64,000 bases of DNA from Acidovorax sp. A1169 (GCF_030704685.1 NZ_JAUZDX010000008.1:1-64000), one strand, 5' to 3'. Numbered from the stretch's first letter, positions 41,901 to 50,005 are shown. Notes: generated by a model not told the origin, from the sequence alone. A program made the numbers and translations.

Positions 41901-41969
41901 GGCAAAGCCTGATAAAACAAAAATGGCCAACAACCAGCTTCGAGCGCCACGGGGGGAAGAAATCGTCAA
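38934..41969 (-). CDS. Large membrane protein fused to a spermidine-synthase-like domain
   Basis: The 1011-residue protein has about 13-14 membrane segments in residues 10-500, resembling the SpeE/MFS-type fusion family. A Rossmann methyltransferase/aminopropyltransferase-like domain lies at about 545-770: VGVIGFGSGMTTHTLLG, DTIEIEPAMVQGAR, SHIVIEDAKAFFS and YDLIISEPSNPWISGV. About 240 helical residues follow. Known relatives are annotated as spermidine synthase-like but their substrate is unclear. GC is well below the core genes and long noncoding stretches lie on both sides, consistent with acquired DNA. Confidence 0.85.
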   Translation of the reverse strand: MTISSPRGARSWLLAIFVLSGFAGLIYQSIWSHYLGLFLGHAAYAQALVLAIFMGGMAAGSAWIAHAGQRWRNLIRGYAVIEVVIGILGLLFHWIFGAVANFSYEWLIPSIGEPWAVNLARWVVATLLILPQTILLGMTFPLMSGGLIRRFPGTDGNLLGGLYFTNSIGAAFGALAAVFILLPWVGLPGAMVTAGLLNFAVAGLAWWLAREPEPIVPEPAAGTPLAERRLRHNPTLRLVLLGTALSGAASFIYEIVWIRMLSMAVGSTMHAFELMLAAFILGIALGGLWVRKHADSTSSPLRLVGWMQICMGIAALASLAVYANAFAWVGWLYSALAKTDGGYTLYNLGTATLSIFIMLPAAFFAGTTLPLFTVALLREGQGERAIGRVYAWNTLGAIVGVFAAIHLLIPSVGLKLTLCIAAIIDLGIGLVLLRLNADSKRAMTRFAFAAGISAIALIAAFRVPYDPLKLASGVFRHGRAIVDAEQQKVIFYRDGKTSSVAAIAGKDGNASIATNGKPDAAIAIREGNKPTPDEPTMTLLAAMPLTMLKNPERVGVIGFGSGMTTHTLLGDARVKQVDTIEIEPAMVQGARIFGDRVARAYTDPRSHIVIEDAKAFFSANPAKYDLIISEPSNPWISGVGSLFSKEFYNFIPRHLNDNGLFVQWIQLYEIDEQLVGSIFNAMTPHFEDYAAWLASSNDMLIIASPKGPLPKSEIARLLSTPGPLQSELARIGITTQEHLDFHKLADARLLRGFGQLYKDLGANSDYYPVLGLQAPRTRFKAITAETIGTLPSQETPLLEAMAVRSPLPSHILPSKLPHNAPDVLTWRARALAAELAGQDGSSVAPDIIPSRALAPAILLKAAASHACKLSWSPAASRQFSVRMREVANLTNAFLPSDILRSIWVRRDWLPCKNMPEDISRALNLLGTIAEKDWKPIIKSSSEWLNRPAQDGVIHGDYADLALSSLLLGFAHEQQWSDLQAAEAKFGSSTNSEPVYSFQRKLLQAVAKEHTK

Positions 41970-42246
41970 TTAGTACTCCAACTTTGAGTTCTAGGGGCTA
42001 GGTGCATTGATCGAGCAAGAAAAGTGCCGTGCAGAAAATTGCCTCATTTTCACCAGCAGCACCCCACAAAGAAGACAAAATTGTCAAATTTTGCCTTGAT
42101 TTGGTGGGATGTACACGGTTTCCCAGACTTTCGCGCTTCGAAAGCGTCGGCAGCAACAGCTTTCCATTGAGTGCCAGTTTCTGTTGCATGGCTGGTTGGT
42201 GTGACCGCCAAGTCAGCAAATAGACCTAGCTGGCAGAATGTGAGAT
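41970..42246. other. Noncoding region with a small dyad
   Basis: This 277-bp AT-richer region lies between two minus-strand genes and should contain the promoter of the membrane/spermidine-synthase gene. It includes GACAA-AA-TTGTC at 42074-42085. The 11-mer CAAAATTGTCA found there recurs near 54355 in the other intergenic region of the island. No gene is seen. Confidence 0.4.
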
Positions 42247-44229
42247 CTAAGTCCCCACACTCCGGGAGTCTCTTTCGGCTGCACTCTTGTGGGTGTCCCA
42301 GGCTTGATACAACCGGGTTTCGAGCGAGCGCGTCAGGGCCAAGCCTTGCTCAACAAGGGTCGTGTCCATACGGTTGCGAAGGGACTGGCGCACGCTATCG
42401 AGCAGTGCAAGTTGTTTGCTGAAGTGCACGGCTTTTGCAACATATTCCTCCCAACTGGTCGTCGCGAATTCCGAAAAGCCAAATCCCGCCAACATCGAAG
42501 TACCGGCGCGTTCCACCGGCAAGCTGCCTCCCAGTGTCACCATGGGAACGCCCATCCACAACGCATGCAGGCTTGTGGTACCGCCGTTGTAGGGAAAGGT
42601 GTCGAGAATCAGATCGATGCGGTGGTGCATCTGCAGATAGTCGCTGAAGGGAATGGGCTCCTGAAGCAACAGTCTTTCCGGATGGATGCCTCGGGCTTCA
42701 AATTCCCGGAGCATCTGGATCTGGGGCTCCGGCCTCAGCCCGGCCATCAACAAGCGCGATGCCGGCGCGCTGCGTAGGATCTCTGACCAGGCGTCAAGCG
42801 CCGCTGGCGTAATCTTGGCTGGATTGTTGACGCTTGCAAAGGTGAAGGGTAAACCGCTTAAGGCTGGCAATCGGTTGACGCTAGGGCTCTCCGCTGCGGG
42901 CTGGAAACTGGCCGCGCCATCGATGCGCAACAGTTTCTCCGAGTGGTACGCCTCCGACATCCCGGGTGGATCCATTGATGCATCGGTGATTCGATAGTCC
43001 ATACCATGCAGGCCGGTGGTAGCCTGATAGCCTAGCCAGGTCATCTGTATAGGCGCGGGTTTGTGCGCAAAGGCCAGCAGGCGGTTGTATCCCGTGTGTC
43101 CCGACAGATCGATCAGGATGTCAATTTCGTCCTCCAGAATCTGCTGTGCCAACGCTTGGTCCGTAAGGCCAGCACAGGGACGCCAGTGATCCACGAGGGC
43201 CTGAAACCGCAAGGTCACATCGTCGATCCCTGGGAAAGCGTGATAGCAGTACACCTCGACCCGTGTTCGGTCATGGTGGCGCAGGGTGGGCTCGATGAAA
43301 AAAGCCAGGGAGTGATAGCGGAAATCTCCTGAAACATAGCCGATGCGCAGGCGCTCGTGCTCCGCTGTCCTCTGGTGGGTGGGCCATTGCGGGCGCAAGG
43401 GTGCTTCGAAGCGCTCTGCAAATGCCAGATGTTCTTCAAACAGCTCCTGTCTGCTCAGCTTTCCCTGGTATTGCAAAGTCAGCAGAAGGTTGCTGTGCCA
43501 GGATGCTTTGTCGGGTTGCAGTGCAAGAGCTTTGCGCAGATCCGATACCGCGCCGTCCATCGCCCCCAACTTGCTCTTGGACGTGGAAAGATTGGCCAAG
43601 GCCGTTGCATGCTCTGGCTCGATACCCAGCGCACATTGAAAGCAGTCCACCGCTTCTTTGTAGGTGTGCTGTTCGGCAAACAAATTTCCCCGATAGAAAT
43701 GCAACTGGGCATTGTTCGGGAATCGTTTCGTTCCCTCGGCAAGTACTTGGTGCGCCACGTCAAAACGCCCGAGTCTGAAGAGCGCAGGGCCGAGATCTAT
43801 GTAGGCGTATTCAAAGGTTGGGTCGATCTCCAACGCTACCAGCATTTCGTTGACGACTTCCTCGTCATCTCCGCGTTGCTGGGCTATATTTCCCAGCATG
43901 AACCGGGCATCAACGTTGCGCGGCTGCAGGGCTACGGCCTGGCGGAGTGCGGCCTCTGCTTCGTCAAGAGATTGCATCTGCAGCAGGGCATAACCCAGCC
44001 CGATATACCCCGCGGCATGCTGGGGCGCCACCACCGTTGCTTGCCGGTAGCATGCAACGGCCTCGTTCAGCTGCCCGCTCTGCATCAAAGCATTGCCTTG
44101 CTTCTGCAGTTCCCGCGCGCGTTGTGCTGCTTCTACTTCTGCATCGTTGGGTGCAGGTGCAGGCTTTGCCGGAGCGGTTGCCTCCTGGGAGTTTGTCCCA
44201 AAGAACTTCTTAATGAATTTCATTACCAT
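42247..44229 (-). CDS. TPR-containing SPINDLY/OGT-like protein glycosyltransferase
   Basis: The 660-residue protein has about seven TPR repeats (residues 35-270) and a C-terminal GT41-type glycosyltransferase. Marks of the catalytic part are LRIGYVSGDFRYHSLAFF near 295, DLSGHTGYNRLLAFAHKPAP near 375, MTWLGYQATTGL and the DTFPYNGGTTSLHALWMGVP motif near 560. O-GlcNAc-transferase-like bacterial members modify flagellin or adhesins from nucleotide sugars. MVMKF allows an alternative start two codons later (44223). It ends the minus-strand glycan cluster and may transfer the sugar made by the genes upstream. Confidence 0.92.
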   Translation of the reverse strand: MVMKFIKKFFGTNSQEATAPAKPAPAPNDAEVEAAQRARELQKQGNALMQSGQLNEAVACYRQATVVAPQHAAGYIGLGYALLQMQSLDEAEAALRQAVALQPRNVDARFMLGNIAQQRGDDEEVVNEMLVALEIDPTFEYAYIDLGPALFRLGRFDVAHQVLAEGTKRFPNNAQLHFYRGNLFAEQHTYKEAVDCFQCALGIEPEHATALANLSTSKSKLGAMDGAVSDLRKALALQPDKASWHSNLLLTLQYQGKLSRQELFEEHLAFAERFEAPLRPQWPTHQRTAEHERLRIGYVSGDFRYHSLAFFIEPTLRHHDRTRVEVYCYHAFPGIDDVTLRFQALVDHWRPCAGLTDQALAQQILEDEIDILIDLSGHTGYNRLLAFAHKPAPIQMTWLGYQATTGLHGMDYRITDASMDPPGMSEAYHSEKLLRIDGAASFQPAAESPSVNRLPALSGLPFTFASVNNPAKITPAALDAWSEILRSAPASRLLMAGLRPEPQIQMLREFEARGIHPERLLLQEPIPFSDYLQMHHRIDLILDTFPYNGGTTSLHALWMGVPMVTLGGSLPVERAGTSMLAGFGFSEFATTSWEEYVAKAVHFSKQLALLDSVRQSLRNRMDTTLVEQGLALTRSLETRLYQAWDTHKSAAERDSRSVGT

Positions 44230-44241
44230 GTCAAAAGCCGT

Positions 44242-44544
44242 TCAGCATCGGTGGAGTATGTAAGTCGTCAACTGGTCGACGTAGTCCGGGTCGTACTTCT
44301 TTTCCAGCAGCATCCATTTGAAGACATTGCCCAGTTGCGCCTTGGTGTAGACGTTCAGCGTGTGGGTCTTGCGGAAGGCCAGCACCTGGCGTTCCAGTTG
44401 TCCCAGCATGGCTTGGTGAATCTTCGTGAGGCGCTTTTCACTGAGCACCTTGGCGGCGGTCGGTGTCCGTTCAATGACGATCTCGGCCAAGGACGAGCCG
44501 AAAATCTTGGCCTCCTTGGCGTCAAAGTACTTCAATAGTGGCAC
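44242..44544 (-). CDS. Small conserved-looking protein of unknown function
   Basis: The 100-residue protein is mostly helical with many Lys, Leu and Tyr and has no signal or membrane segment. It contains a KYFDAKEAKIFGSSLAEI start and a YVDQLTTYILH end. It lies 12 bp before the OGT-like gene and 21 bp after the FkbM gene on the same strand, so it is part of the glycan cluster. No family is recognised; a chaperone or helper role for the glycosyltransferase is only a guess from position. Confidence 0.7.
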   Translation of the reverse strand: MPLLKYFDAKEAKIFGSSLAEIVIERTPTAAKVLSEKRLTKIHQAMLGQLERQVLAFRKTHTLNVYTKAQLGNVFKWMLLEKKYDPDYVDQLTTYILHRC

Positions 44545-44565
44545 GCAGGTTTCCTCTGTGCAGGG

Positions 44566-45741
44566 TCAAGCTGCCGCAGAGCCGGGCTCGACGCCCGATT
44601 CAGTGGAGGCGTAAAGAATAAGATCGTAGTAGTAGCTGCCGTTGTGCTGTCTGAGTCGATAGTTGTAATTGTCGACCGCTTGTTCGAGCTGCTCTACGAC
44701 ATCCAGCAGATCGTCCGCGTAGTGGTAAACGCAGGCGGCCACGCGGGGCCTGTTTTCCCGCAACAGCCGCGATGCTCCCTTCAATGCGTTCACCTCAAAG
44801 CCTTCAATGTCCATCTTCAGGAAGGTGAGCTTGTCGACTTCATCATCAAGCTTGATGGTCTCCACCTGAATATTGCCTTGATCGGATACATGGCTGGAAA
44901 TGCTGCCTGTCTCCATGAACCTCAAATGACCTGCTTGATGGGAAACCGCTTTGTTGACGCTGCGGAAATTGGCAAGAGGGACAGGCGAGACTTTCTGCAA
45001 CATCTCGAAGTTCGTGCGATCGGGTTCAAACGCCGTGATGCTTGCGTAGCGGTATTCCGTGGCGCCAAGAAACTTTGAAACGACTGGGCCCTGGAATGCC
45101 CCACAGTCGCAGTAGTGCTCGTTCTTCCCCAGCGTGAACGTGGAGGAGTGGGCGAAATTGGCAAAGTATTCGTCGCTGGGATTGGCCCACGTGGACAGCA
45201 TGGGGCTGCGATCATATGTAATGCGAAAAAGCAAATTGGCATACAGGGTTGCCCGGCTGTGGTGATCTGCAAAGCTCTCAGCCAGTCGCATGAGCTCATC
45301 CAGCCTCGCAAGGGTCTTGCTCCGGTACTCAGATACGGACTCATAGACCGAAATCAGTCCCAGCTGTGCCTGGGCAACGACGCAGTCTTGTTTTTCAATG
45401 CCTGCTTGTTGGCAAAGCACCGAGAACATGGCCCGAGCGCCATGACTCATCGAAAAATCCAGTGCGACAGCATTTTTGTAGCTCTTGGCATCGCGCAAAA
45501 ACCTTTCGCTGGTCCAGCGCGGAGCTCCGTGGATGGCCGCCTGGGAGGATTTGTCGTCAACCACCGCAACCAGTCCCTTGGCCGCTGCAGCGATGGCCGG
45601 GCCATGTACCAAGCCCAGGTGCGACTCGGGCGCGAGAAAAAACAGGGGTCTGCCTTCGAGCGAGTCGATACCAGGCGCATCCTCGTGCATAGCCGCATGA
45701 AGCAGGCGCGCTTTCAAGCGTTCCGAAAGTTCGAAGTACAT
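44566..45741 (-). CDS. FkbM-family methyltransferase
   Basis: The 391-residue protein has an unassigned N-terminal half (about 1-190) and a C-terminal FkbM SAM-dependent methyltransferase domain. The latter shows YCDCGAFQGPVVSKF near 209, ITAFEPDRTNFEML near 235, TIKLDDEVDKLTFLKMDIEG near 300 and EVNALKGASRLL. FkbM enzymes O-methylate sugars or polyketides, in keeping with a modified sugar made by this cluster. The ATG at 45741 is preferred to a TTG at 45756. Confidence 0.87.
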   Translation of the reverse strand: MYFELSERLKARLLHAAMHEDAPGIDSLEGRPLFFLAPESHLGLVHGPAIAAAAKGLVAVVDDKSSQAAIHGAPRWTSERFLRDAKSYKNAVALDFSMSHGARAMFSVLCQQAGIEKQDCVVAQAQLGLISVYESVSEYRSKTLARLDELMRLAESFADHHSRATLYANLLFRITYDRSPMLSTWANPSDEYFANFAHSSTFTLGKNEHYCDCGAFQGPVVSKFLGATEYRYASITAFEPDRTNFEMLQKVSPVPLANFRSVNKAVSHQAGHLRFMETGSISSHVSDQGNIQVETIKLDDEVDKLTFLKMDIEGFEVNALKGASRLLRENRPRVAACVYHYADDLLDVVEQLEQAVDNYNYRLRQHNGSYYYDLILYASTESGVEPGSAAA

Positions 45742-45769
45742 GCGGGGTTCCAGCAAGGAAAAAAATTGA

Positions 45770-46399
45770 CTAGATGCCGTTGTCGATCACGAACACGCCT
45801 GTCGGGAAGGCCGTGGTCACGAAGGTCTTGTCGGCAAGCGGTTTGAGCTGCATCCCCGGCCGGTCCAAAATGCACTGGCGGCCTATGGTCAGGCCTTCGC
45901 TGATCAGTACCCCGAGGCCGAGCGTTGCATTGTTGCCGATGCGTGCCGTGCTTCCGATCTGCACCCCATCAGCGATCCAGGTGGAAGAGCCGACCTGCGC
46001 ACCACTGCCAACGACGACTCCGTCACCGATGTGGCTGTTGAAACCGATCTTGCAGCCGTGGCTGATGACTGCCGCTGCCCCGATGGCGCAGTTTTCCCCT
46101 ATCGAGACACCGGGCGCAACCACCGCAGTGCGGCAGATCAGGGGGGGGAGTTTGAACCCGCGTGTCTTGAACTCGCCCATCAACTCCAGCCGCCTGAAAT
46201 TGAGGAATTGGGGTCCCCAGGCTACGAATGCAGTTGCGTCGGCGGGCGAGATGCCGTTCAACGCACTGAGGTCGAAGGTGTAGTTGCCATCCTGAACAAC
46301 GTCGAGTGGATGGAGCGTCTCCTCGGGTGCAGCCTCTGTCCATGCGGCCATCGCCCACTCCAGTAGCGCACCGGAGCCGATCACGTACTTAGAGGGCAT
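45770..46399 (-). CDS. PglD/NeuD-type left-handed beta-helix acyltransferase (copy A)
   Basis: The 209-residue protein has a short N-terminal Rossmann-like part (MPSKYVIGSGALLEWAM) and a C-terminal left-handed beta-helix of hexapeptide repeats (GVSIGENCAIGAAAVI, KIGFNSHIGDGVVV, TWIADGVQIGSTARIG). Such enzymes transfer acyl groups from CoA or ACP to an amino sugar. The start at 46399 overlaps the end of the upstream Rieske oxygenase gene by 11 bp. Together with two similar copies it alternates with two Rieske oxygenases. Confidence 0.87.
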   Translation of the reverse strand: MPSKYVIGSGALLEWAMAAWTEAAPEETLHPLDVVQDGNYTFDLSALNGISPADATAFVAWGPQFLNFRRLELMGEFKTRGFKLPPLICRTAVVAPGVSIGENCAIGAAAVISHGCKIGFNSHIGDGVVVGSGAQVGSSTWIADGVQIGSTARIGNNATLGLGVLISEGLTIGRQCILDRPGMQLKPLADKTFVTTAFPTGVFVIDNGI

Positions 46400-47540
46400 G
46401 TCGTCCGTCCATGACATCCATGTACCACCGCTCGATGGCCATGTTCGCGAACTCGAAATCCCCAAGATTCGCGCGGGGTGCGTCCAGTTGAAGCCCGGAC
46501 TGCACTTGCTCCATGATGTCGATGTCTTCGCGCAAAACACCTTCGGCCCCTTCAAGATGGGCCATCAAGACGGCGGCGGATGTTGGATAGCGGCGCTTCT
46601 TGCGGGCGGTGACGTAGTAGACCAGCAGATCTGTGCGTCCCGCAGAGATGGGCTGGTGATGCTCGATGATGAACGAGTACCCTCCCGATCCCGATGCGAT
46701 GTGCAGGTTGGGGAACAGTAGCCAATTGAGGTACCAGTCGTCCGTGCCGAACCGTTCCACGTTCTCGTGCCAGGAGAAGTGGGGCATCTTCACCAAGGGC
46801 TCGTTGAGGCCACCGCCGCTAAAGCTGCGCAGCCGTGCAAGATGCGCTTCCTCATCGAGGCTTCCCTGGGCATGGTAAGTCCTCGCGTCGGCAATGGCGG
46901 CTTCATCCATGTGCGCCTTGAACTTCACTTGCTGGTAGAGCGTGCGGGGGTGCACATACCGGGGGTGCAGGCTGTCACGCAGATTTTCGTAGGCAAGCTT
47001 CCAGTTGAAGCGGGTTTCGAGGCGCGCAATCAGCACTTCGTCGTCGAACTGCTCCGATGCAGCCCGCAGCATGTCGAGTGCTGCAGGCGAAAATTGCGCC
47101 TCGATGGGCATCGGCTTCTCGCTCAGGTTCACGAATACCAGGCTTCCGATGCGGGCCACAGCAAAGCGGCGCAGGCGCAGGCAATCGCGCTCTTGCGCAG
47201 GGAAGCGGTAAGCCTCGTCGTGGAAAGGGATGTTGTTCACATCCCCTTCGCTGGCATAGCCCCAGCCATGGTAACCGCAGACGAGCGGGCGCACCCCCTG
47301 GGGCTGTTGCTGGATCGGGTTCTGGCGATGCAGGCAGAGGTTGTCGAATGCCCGCAGTTCACCGTTGAAGTTCTGCACCACGACGTCGACGCCGCACACC
47401 TTGCGGCGCACGAACGCGTGGTGCTTGTTCAACAGCATCCCTGGCGCTACGAATTGCCACAGGGGGCGCATCAACAACTCGCGCTCGCGCCTGAACCAGC
47501 CCTCATCGGTGTAGGCCGCAGCCGGCATCAGAGATCTCAT
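46389..47540 (-). CDS. Rieske non-haem iron oxygenase, alpha subunit type (copy 1)
   Basis: The 383-residue protein has an N-terminal Rieske [2Fe-2S] domain with Cys69-x-His71 and Cys88-x-x-His91 (CLHRQ and CGYHGW). The catalytic domain has the mononuclear iron ligands Asp189, His192 and His197 in YENLRDSLHPRYVHP. Typical substrates of the family are aromatics, steroids, choline-like compounds or natural products. No ferredoxin or reductase gene is close. Its start directly follows the stop of the acyltransferase at 47541 (TGAATG). The second Rieske protein has its ligands at the same residue numbers. Confidence 0.9.
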   Translation of the reverse strand: MRSLMPAAAYTDEGWFRRERELLMRPLWQFVAPGMLLNKHHAFVRRKVCGVDVVVQNFNGELRAFDNLCLHRQNPIQQQPQGVRPLVCGYHGWGYASEGDVNNIPFHDEAYRFPAQERDCLRLRRFAVARIGSLVFVNLSEKPMPIEAQFSPAALDMLRAASEQFDDEVLIARLETRFNWKLAYENLRDSLHPRYVHPRTLYQQVKFKAHMDEAAIADARTYHAQGSLDEEAHLARLRSFSGGGLNEPLVKMPHFSWHENVERFGTDDWYLNWLLFPNLHIASGSGGYSFIIEHHQPISAGRTDLLVYYVTARKKRRYPTSAAVLMAHLEGAEGVLREDIDIMEQVQSGLQLDAPRANLGDFEFANMAIERWYMDVMDGRHAL

Positions 47541-48200
47541 TCAAGACTTTCGTTGAAAACTGTAGCCGGCACCGATGACATGCGCTGTGCTGCAGGGCAG
47601 CTCCGGCTCCAGGAAGCTGCCATCTGCAAGATCGCGGGTCCAGATGCCGCCGTGGTCGATGGTGCAATGGCGGCCGATCTGCACGCCTGCGCGCACATGC
47701 ACGTCGGCGCCGATGGCACTGTGCAGGCCGACCCGCGCACCAGCGCCGAGAGAAGCTCCTGGTCCCACCCAGCCATGTGCTGATATATGCGCTTTTTCAT
47801 CCAGGCGCACGCCTACATTCAGCAACACGTCGCTGTCGATTCGGCAGCCAGGGCTGATGCGCACACCGGGCCCCACCCAGACATTGTCAGCAAGCCGCGT
47901 GCCTGGTGCGACCCATGCAGTAGGGTGCACCAGTGTGGCCATCTTCAATCCGGCGAGTCGCGCGACTCCATACAGCTCAAGGCGTGCGTAATTCAGCGCC
48001 TGTGCATCCACCGCGATGAAGAGCCAGGTTTCCAGAGAAGAGAGCCCTGACAGCAGGGTGGACGCGGTCGATGCGAGCTGCGCTACACCCGCTGCCTTTC
48101 GGATTTCCCAATCTCCTTCAGCATATGCTTTGGGCTCTGCTGCGATGCAGTCGAATGCGCTGCCGCAGCCGACAAGACAATGGGCCAGCTCCTTGGTCAC
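47541..48200 (-). CDS. Left-handed beta-helix acyltransferase (copy B)
   Basis: The 219-residue protein has an altered Rossmann-like start (CLVGCGSAFDCIAAEP) and hexapeptide repeats from about 90 (VAPGTRLADNVWVGPGVRI, GPGASLGAGARVGLHSAIGA). The active-site His region is near RHCTIDHGGIW. It overlaps the upstream Rieske gene by 4 bp and touches the downstream one. The pairing acyltransferase-Rieske-acyltransferase-Rieske suggests duplication of a two-gene unit. Confidence 0.85.
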   Translation of the reverse strand: MTKELAHCLVGCGSAFDCIAAEPKAYAEGDWEIRKAAGVAQLASTASTLLSGLSSLETWLFIAVDAQALNYARLELYGVARLAGLKMATLVHPTAWVAPGTRLADNVWVGPGVRISPGCRIDSDVLLNVGVRLDEKAHISAHGWVGPGASLGAGARVGLHSAIGADVHVRAGVQIGRHCTIDHGGIWTRDLADGSFLEPELPCSTAHVIGAGYSFQRKS

Positions 48201-49345
48201 GCAGCGCTCTCCTGCCCCAGGAGGTCGAGATAGGCCTGCGCCGCTGACTGGAGCCGGTGTTCGTATTGCCCATGCTGCGCCCGGGGGGCACCCAGGTACA
48301 GGCGCGCCTGCAGCGCTTCCAGGTAGGCGATGTCCTCGTTCAGGACGGACGCCTCACCCTTGAGGTAGGTGCGCAGCAACGCAGGCAGGCCAGGCACGCG
48401 CCGCTTTTCCTTGGCAATCGTCAATGTCATACGCAATTGCGTCAGCCCCGGTGCCAAGGGTTCAAACTGCTGTGCGATGAAGGTCAGTCCGCCAGGGGAT
48501 ATGAAATTGACGTTAGGGAAGATCGAGAAGGTATAGAAACAATCCTGGCTGCCGTACCTTTGCACGGCATCGTGCCAGGGCCACGGATCGATGCGCATCG
48601 GCGCGCTCTGCAACAGGCTCTGCGCCAAAAGGCCTGACGCCGTGCTGTGTACTCCGGCTGGCGCCGCTGGCTCATCGCGGGGCACACGGTTCGGCTTCTC
48701 CTCCTGGGCCGTTCGACGCTCTCGGTCTCTCAAGAGGGGCTGGAAGCTCTTGGGATGGATGTAGGGGATGTGATTGGCATCCAGCACATTCTCGTAGTTG
48801 AGCTTCCAGTTGTAGCGGACGGGAATGTCCACATGAACGGACAGGGCGGCAAAATGTCCTGAAGCCTCGGCCAGTAAAGACAGAAAGTCGTCGGTGAACT
48901 GCGAGCCGATGGCCATGGGCGATGGCGCGAGATTGACGAACACCATATTGCCGACGATCTCCACCGCGTACCGTTTAAGGCACAGGGCCTCCCGCTCGGC
49001 CGGCGTGTAGGCATACAACGTGTCCTCATGCGGAATGGATTTGACCTTGCCATCATGGTCGAAGACCCAACCGTGGTATGGGCACACCATGCGCGCCTGG
49101 CCAAAGGGCTGCTGCTGAAGTGGCATCTGGCGATGCGGGCAGAGATTTTCGAAGGCGCGAATGTCTCCGTCGCAGTTCTGCAGCAGGACGGGCAAGCCCG
49201 CCATGGTCCGGGTGAGGAAGGCACCAGGCTCTGCAATGGAGGTGCGGAAACCAGCAAACAGCCACAGCCTGCGAAAAATGCGATCGCGCTCGAGATCGAA
49301 TATTCGCTGAGACAGGTAATGCTCAGATGTCAATTGGGACAGCAC
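48197..49345 (-). CDS. Rieske non-haem iron oxygenase, alpha subunit type (copy 2)
   Basis: The 382-residue protein has the Rieske cluster ligands Cys69/His71 (CPHRQ) and Cys88/His91 (CPYHGW) and the mononuclear iron ligands Asp189, His192, His197 in YENVLDANHIPYIHP. Ligand numbering is identical to copy 1, and both share NLC-HRQ-P-QQQP and KLxYEN segments, so they are paralogues. They differ in the C-terminal substrate-binding part. A 4-bp overlap couples it to acyltransferase B. Confidence 0.9.
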   Translation of the reverse strand: MLSQLTSEHYLSQRIFDLERDRIFRRLWLFAGFRTSIAEPGAFLTRTMAGLPVLLQNCDGDIRAFENLCPHRQMPLQQQPFGQARMVCPYHGWVFDHDGKVKSIPHEDTLYAYTPAEREALCLKRYAVEIVGNMVFVNLAPSPMAIGSQFTDDFLSLLAEASGHFAALSVHVDIPVRYNWKLNYENVLDANHIPYIHPKSFQPLLRDRERRTAQEEKPNRVPRDEPAAPAGVHSTASGLLAQSLLQSAPMRIDPWPWHDAVQRYGSQDCFYTFSIFPNVNFISPGGLTFIAQQFEPLAPGLTQLRMTLTIAKEKRRVPGLPALLRTYLKGEASVLNEDIAYLEALQARLYLGAPRAQHGQYEHRLQSAAQAYLDLLGQESAA

Positions 49346-49357
49346 CGGGACCTGCCG

Positions 49358-50005
49358 CTAGCGGAAATTGAAAGGCTTGGCAGGATTGCCCATAACGGTT
49401 GTCCGAGGCGGCACATGCCGTATCACGACACTACCGGCGCCCACCACGGCACCATCACCGATTTTGATCCCTGGCAGAATGGTAGCGTGTGGGTGGATCA
49501 CCACGTCGTTTCCGATTTGCGCTCCGCCCCCTATGAACACGAAGCTGCCGATCTGGCAGTAGTCCCCCACACACACGTCATAGCCGATGATGCTCGTGGA
49601 CAGGATCGTGACAAACTCGCCGATATGGACGTCGGTGCCCAGGGACACCTTGCGCTCGAAGATGCATCCTCGGGAAATATGGCAGCGCTCCCCAATGTGC
49701 ATTTCGGTTTGCAAGCTGATGAAATTGCCCCCCTGGGCGCACAGAGGCTCCGTGTAATGCCGTTTAGCCGCCGGGTCTCCCAATGCGCAAAGCAGGAGGT
49801 CTTGCGACGCTACCTGGTAGGTCATCGGGTCCCCGAGTATTGGAAGATCCGACGGCGTGGCTAGACCGGTCCGGTTGTCCAGGAAGCCCTTGACGTCCCA
49901 GTCCACGCCGCAGGCGACGTCCGATCGCGCCAGGCTGGCCACTGTACGCCCGAAGCCTCCTGCACCTATGATGACCAATTGCTGTCGAGCACGAGCTGTC
50001 TTCAT
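49358..50005 (-). CDS. PglD-type sugar O/N-acyltransferase (copy C)
   Basis: The 215-residue protein is the most complete of the three acyltransferases: Rossmann start LVIIGAGGFGRTVASLA near 10-26 and a left-handed beta-helix from about 95 (MHIGERCHISRGCIF, GTDVHIGEFVTI, AQIGNDVVIHPHATI), ending VVGAGSVVIRHVPPRTTVMG and GNPAK. This is the layout of PglD and of VioB-like acyltransferases that modify UDP- or dTDP-4-amino-6-deoxysugars. Its start overlaps the downstream end of the SDR gene by 4 bp. Confidence 0.92.
   Translation of the reverse strand: MKTARARQQLVIIGAGGFGRTVASLARSDVACGVDWDVKGFLDNRTGLATPSDLPILGDPMTYQVASQDLLLCALGDPAAKRHYTEPLCAQGGNFISLQTEMHIGERCHISRGCIFERKVSLGTDVHIGEFVTILSTSIIGYDVCVGDYCQIGSFVFIGGGAQIGNDVVIHPHATILPGIKIGDGAVVGAGSVVIRHVPPRTTVMGNPAKPFNFR

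Noticed and set aside
46389-49345. Reading the Rieske genes as an aromatic-compound degradation operon
   Set aside because: No beta subunit, ferredoxin, reductase, dehydrogenase or ring-cleavage gene is present. All neighbours are sugar or acyl-modification genes.
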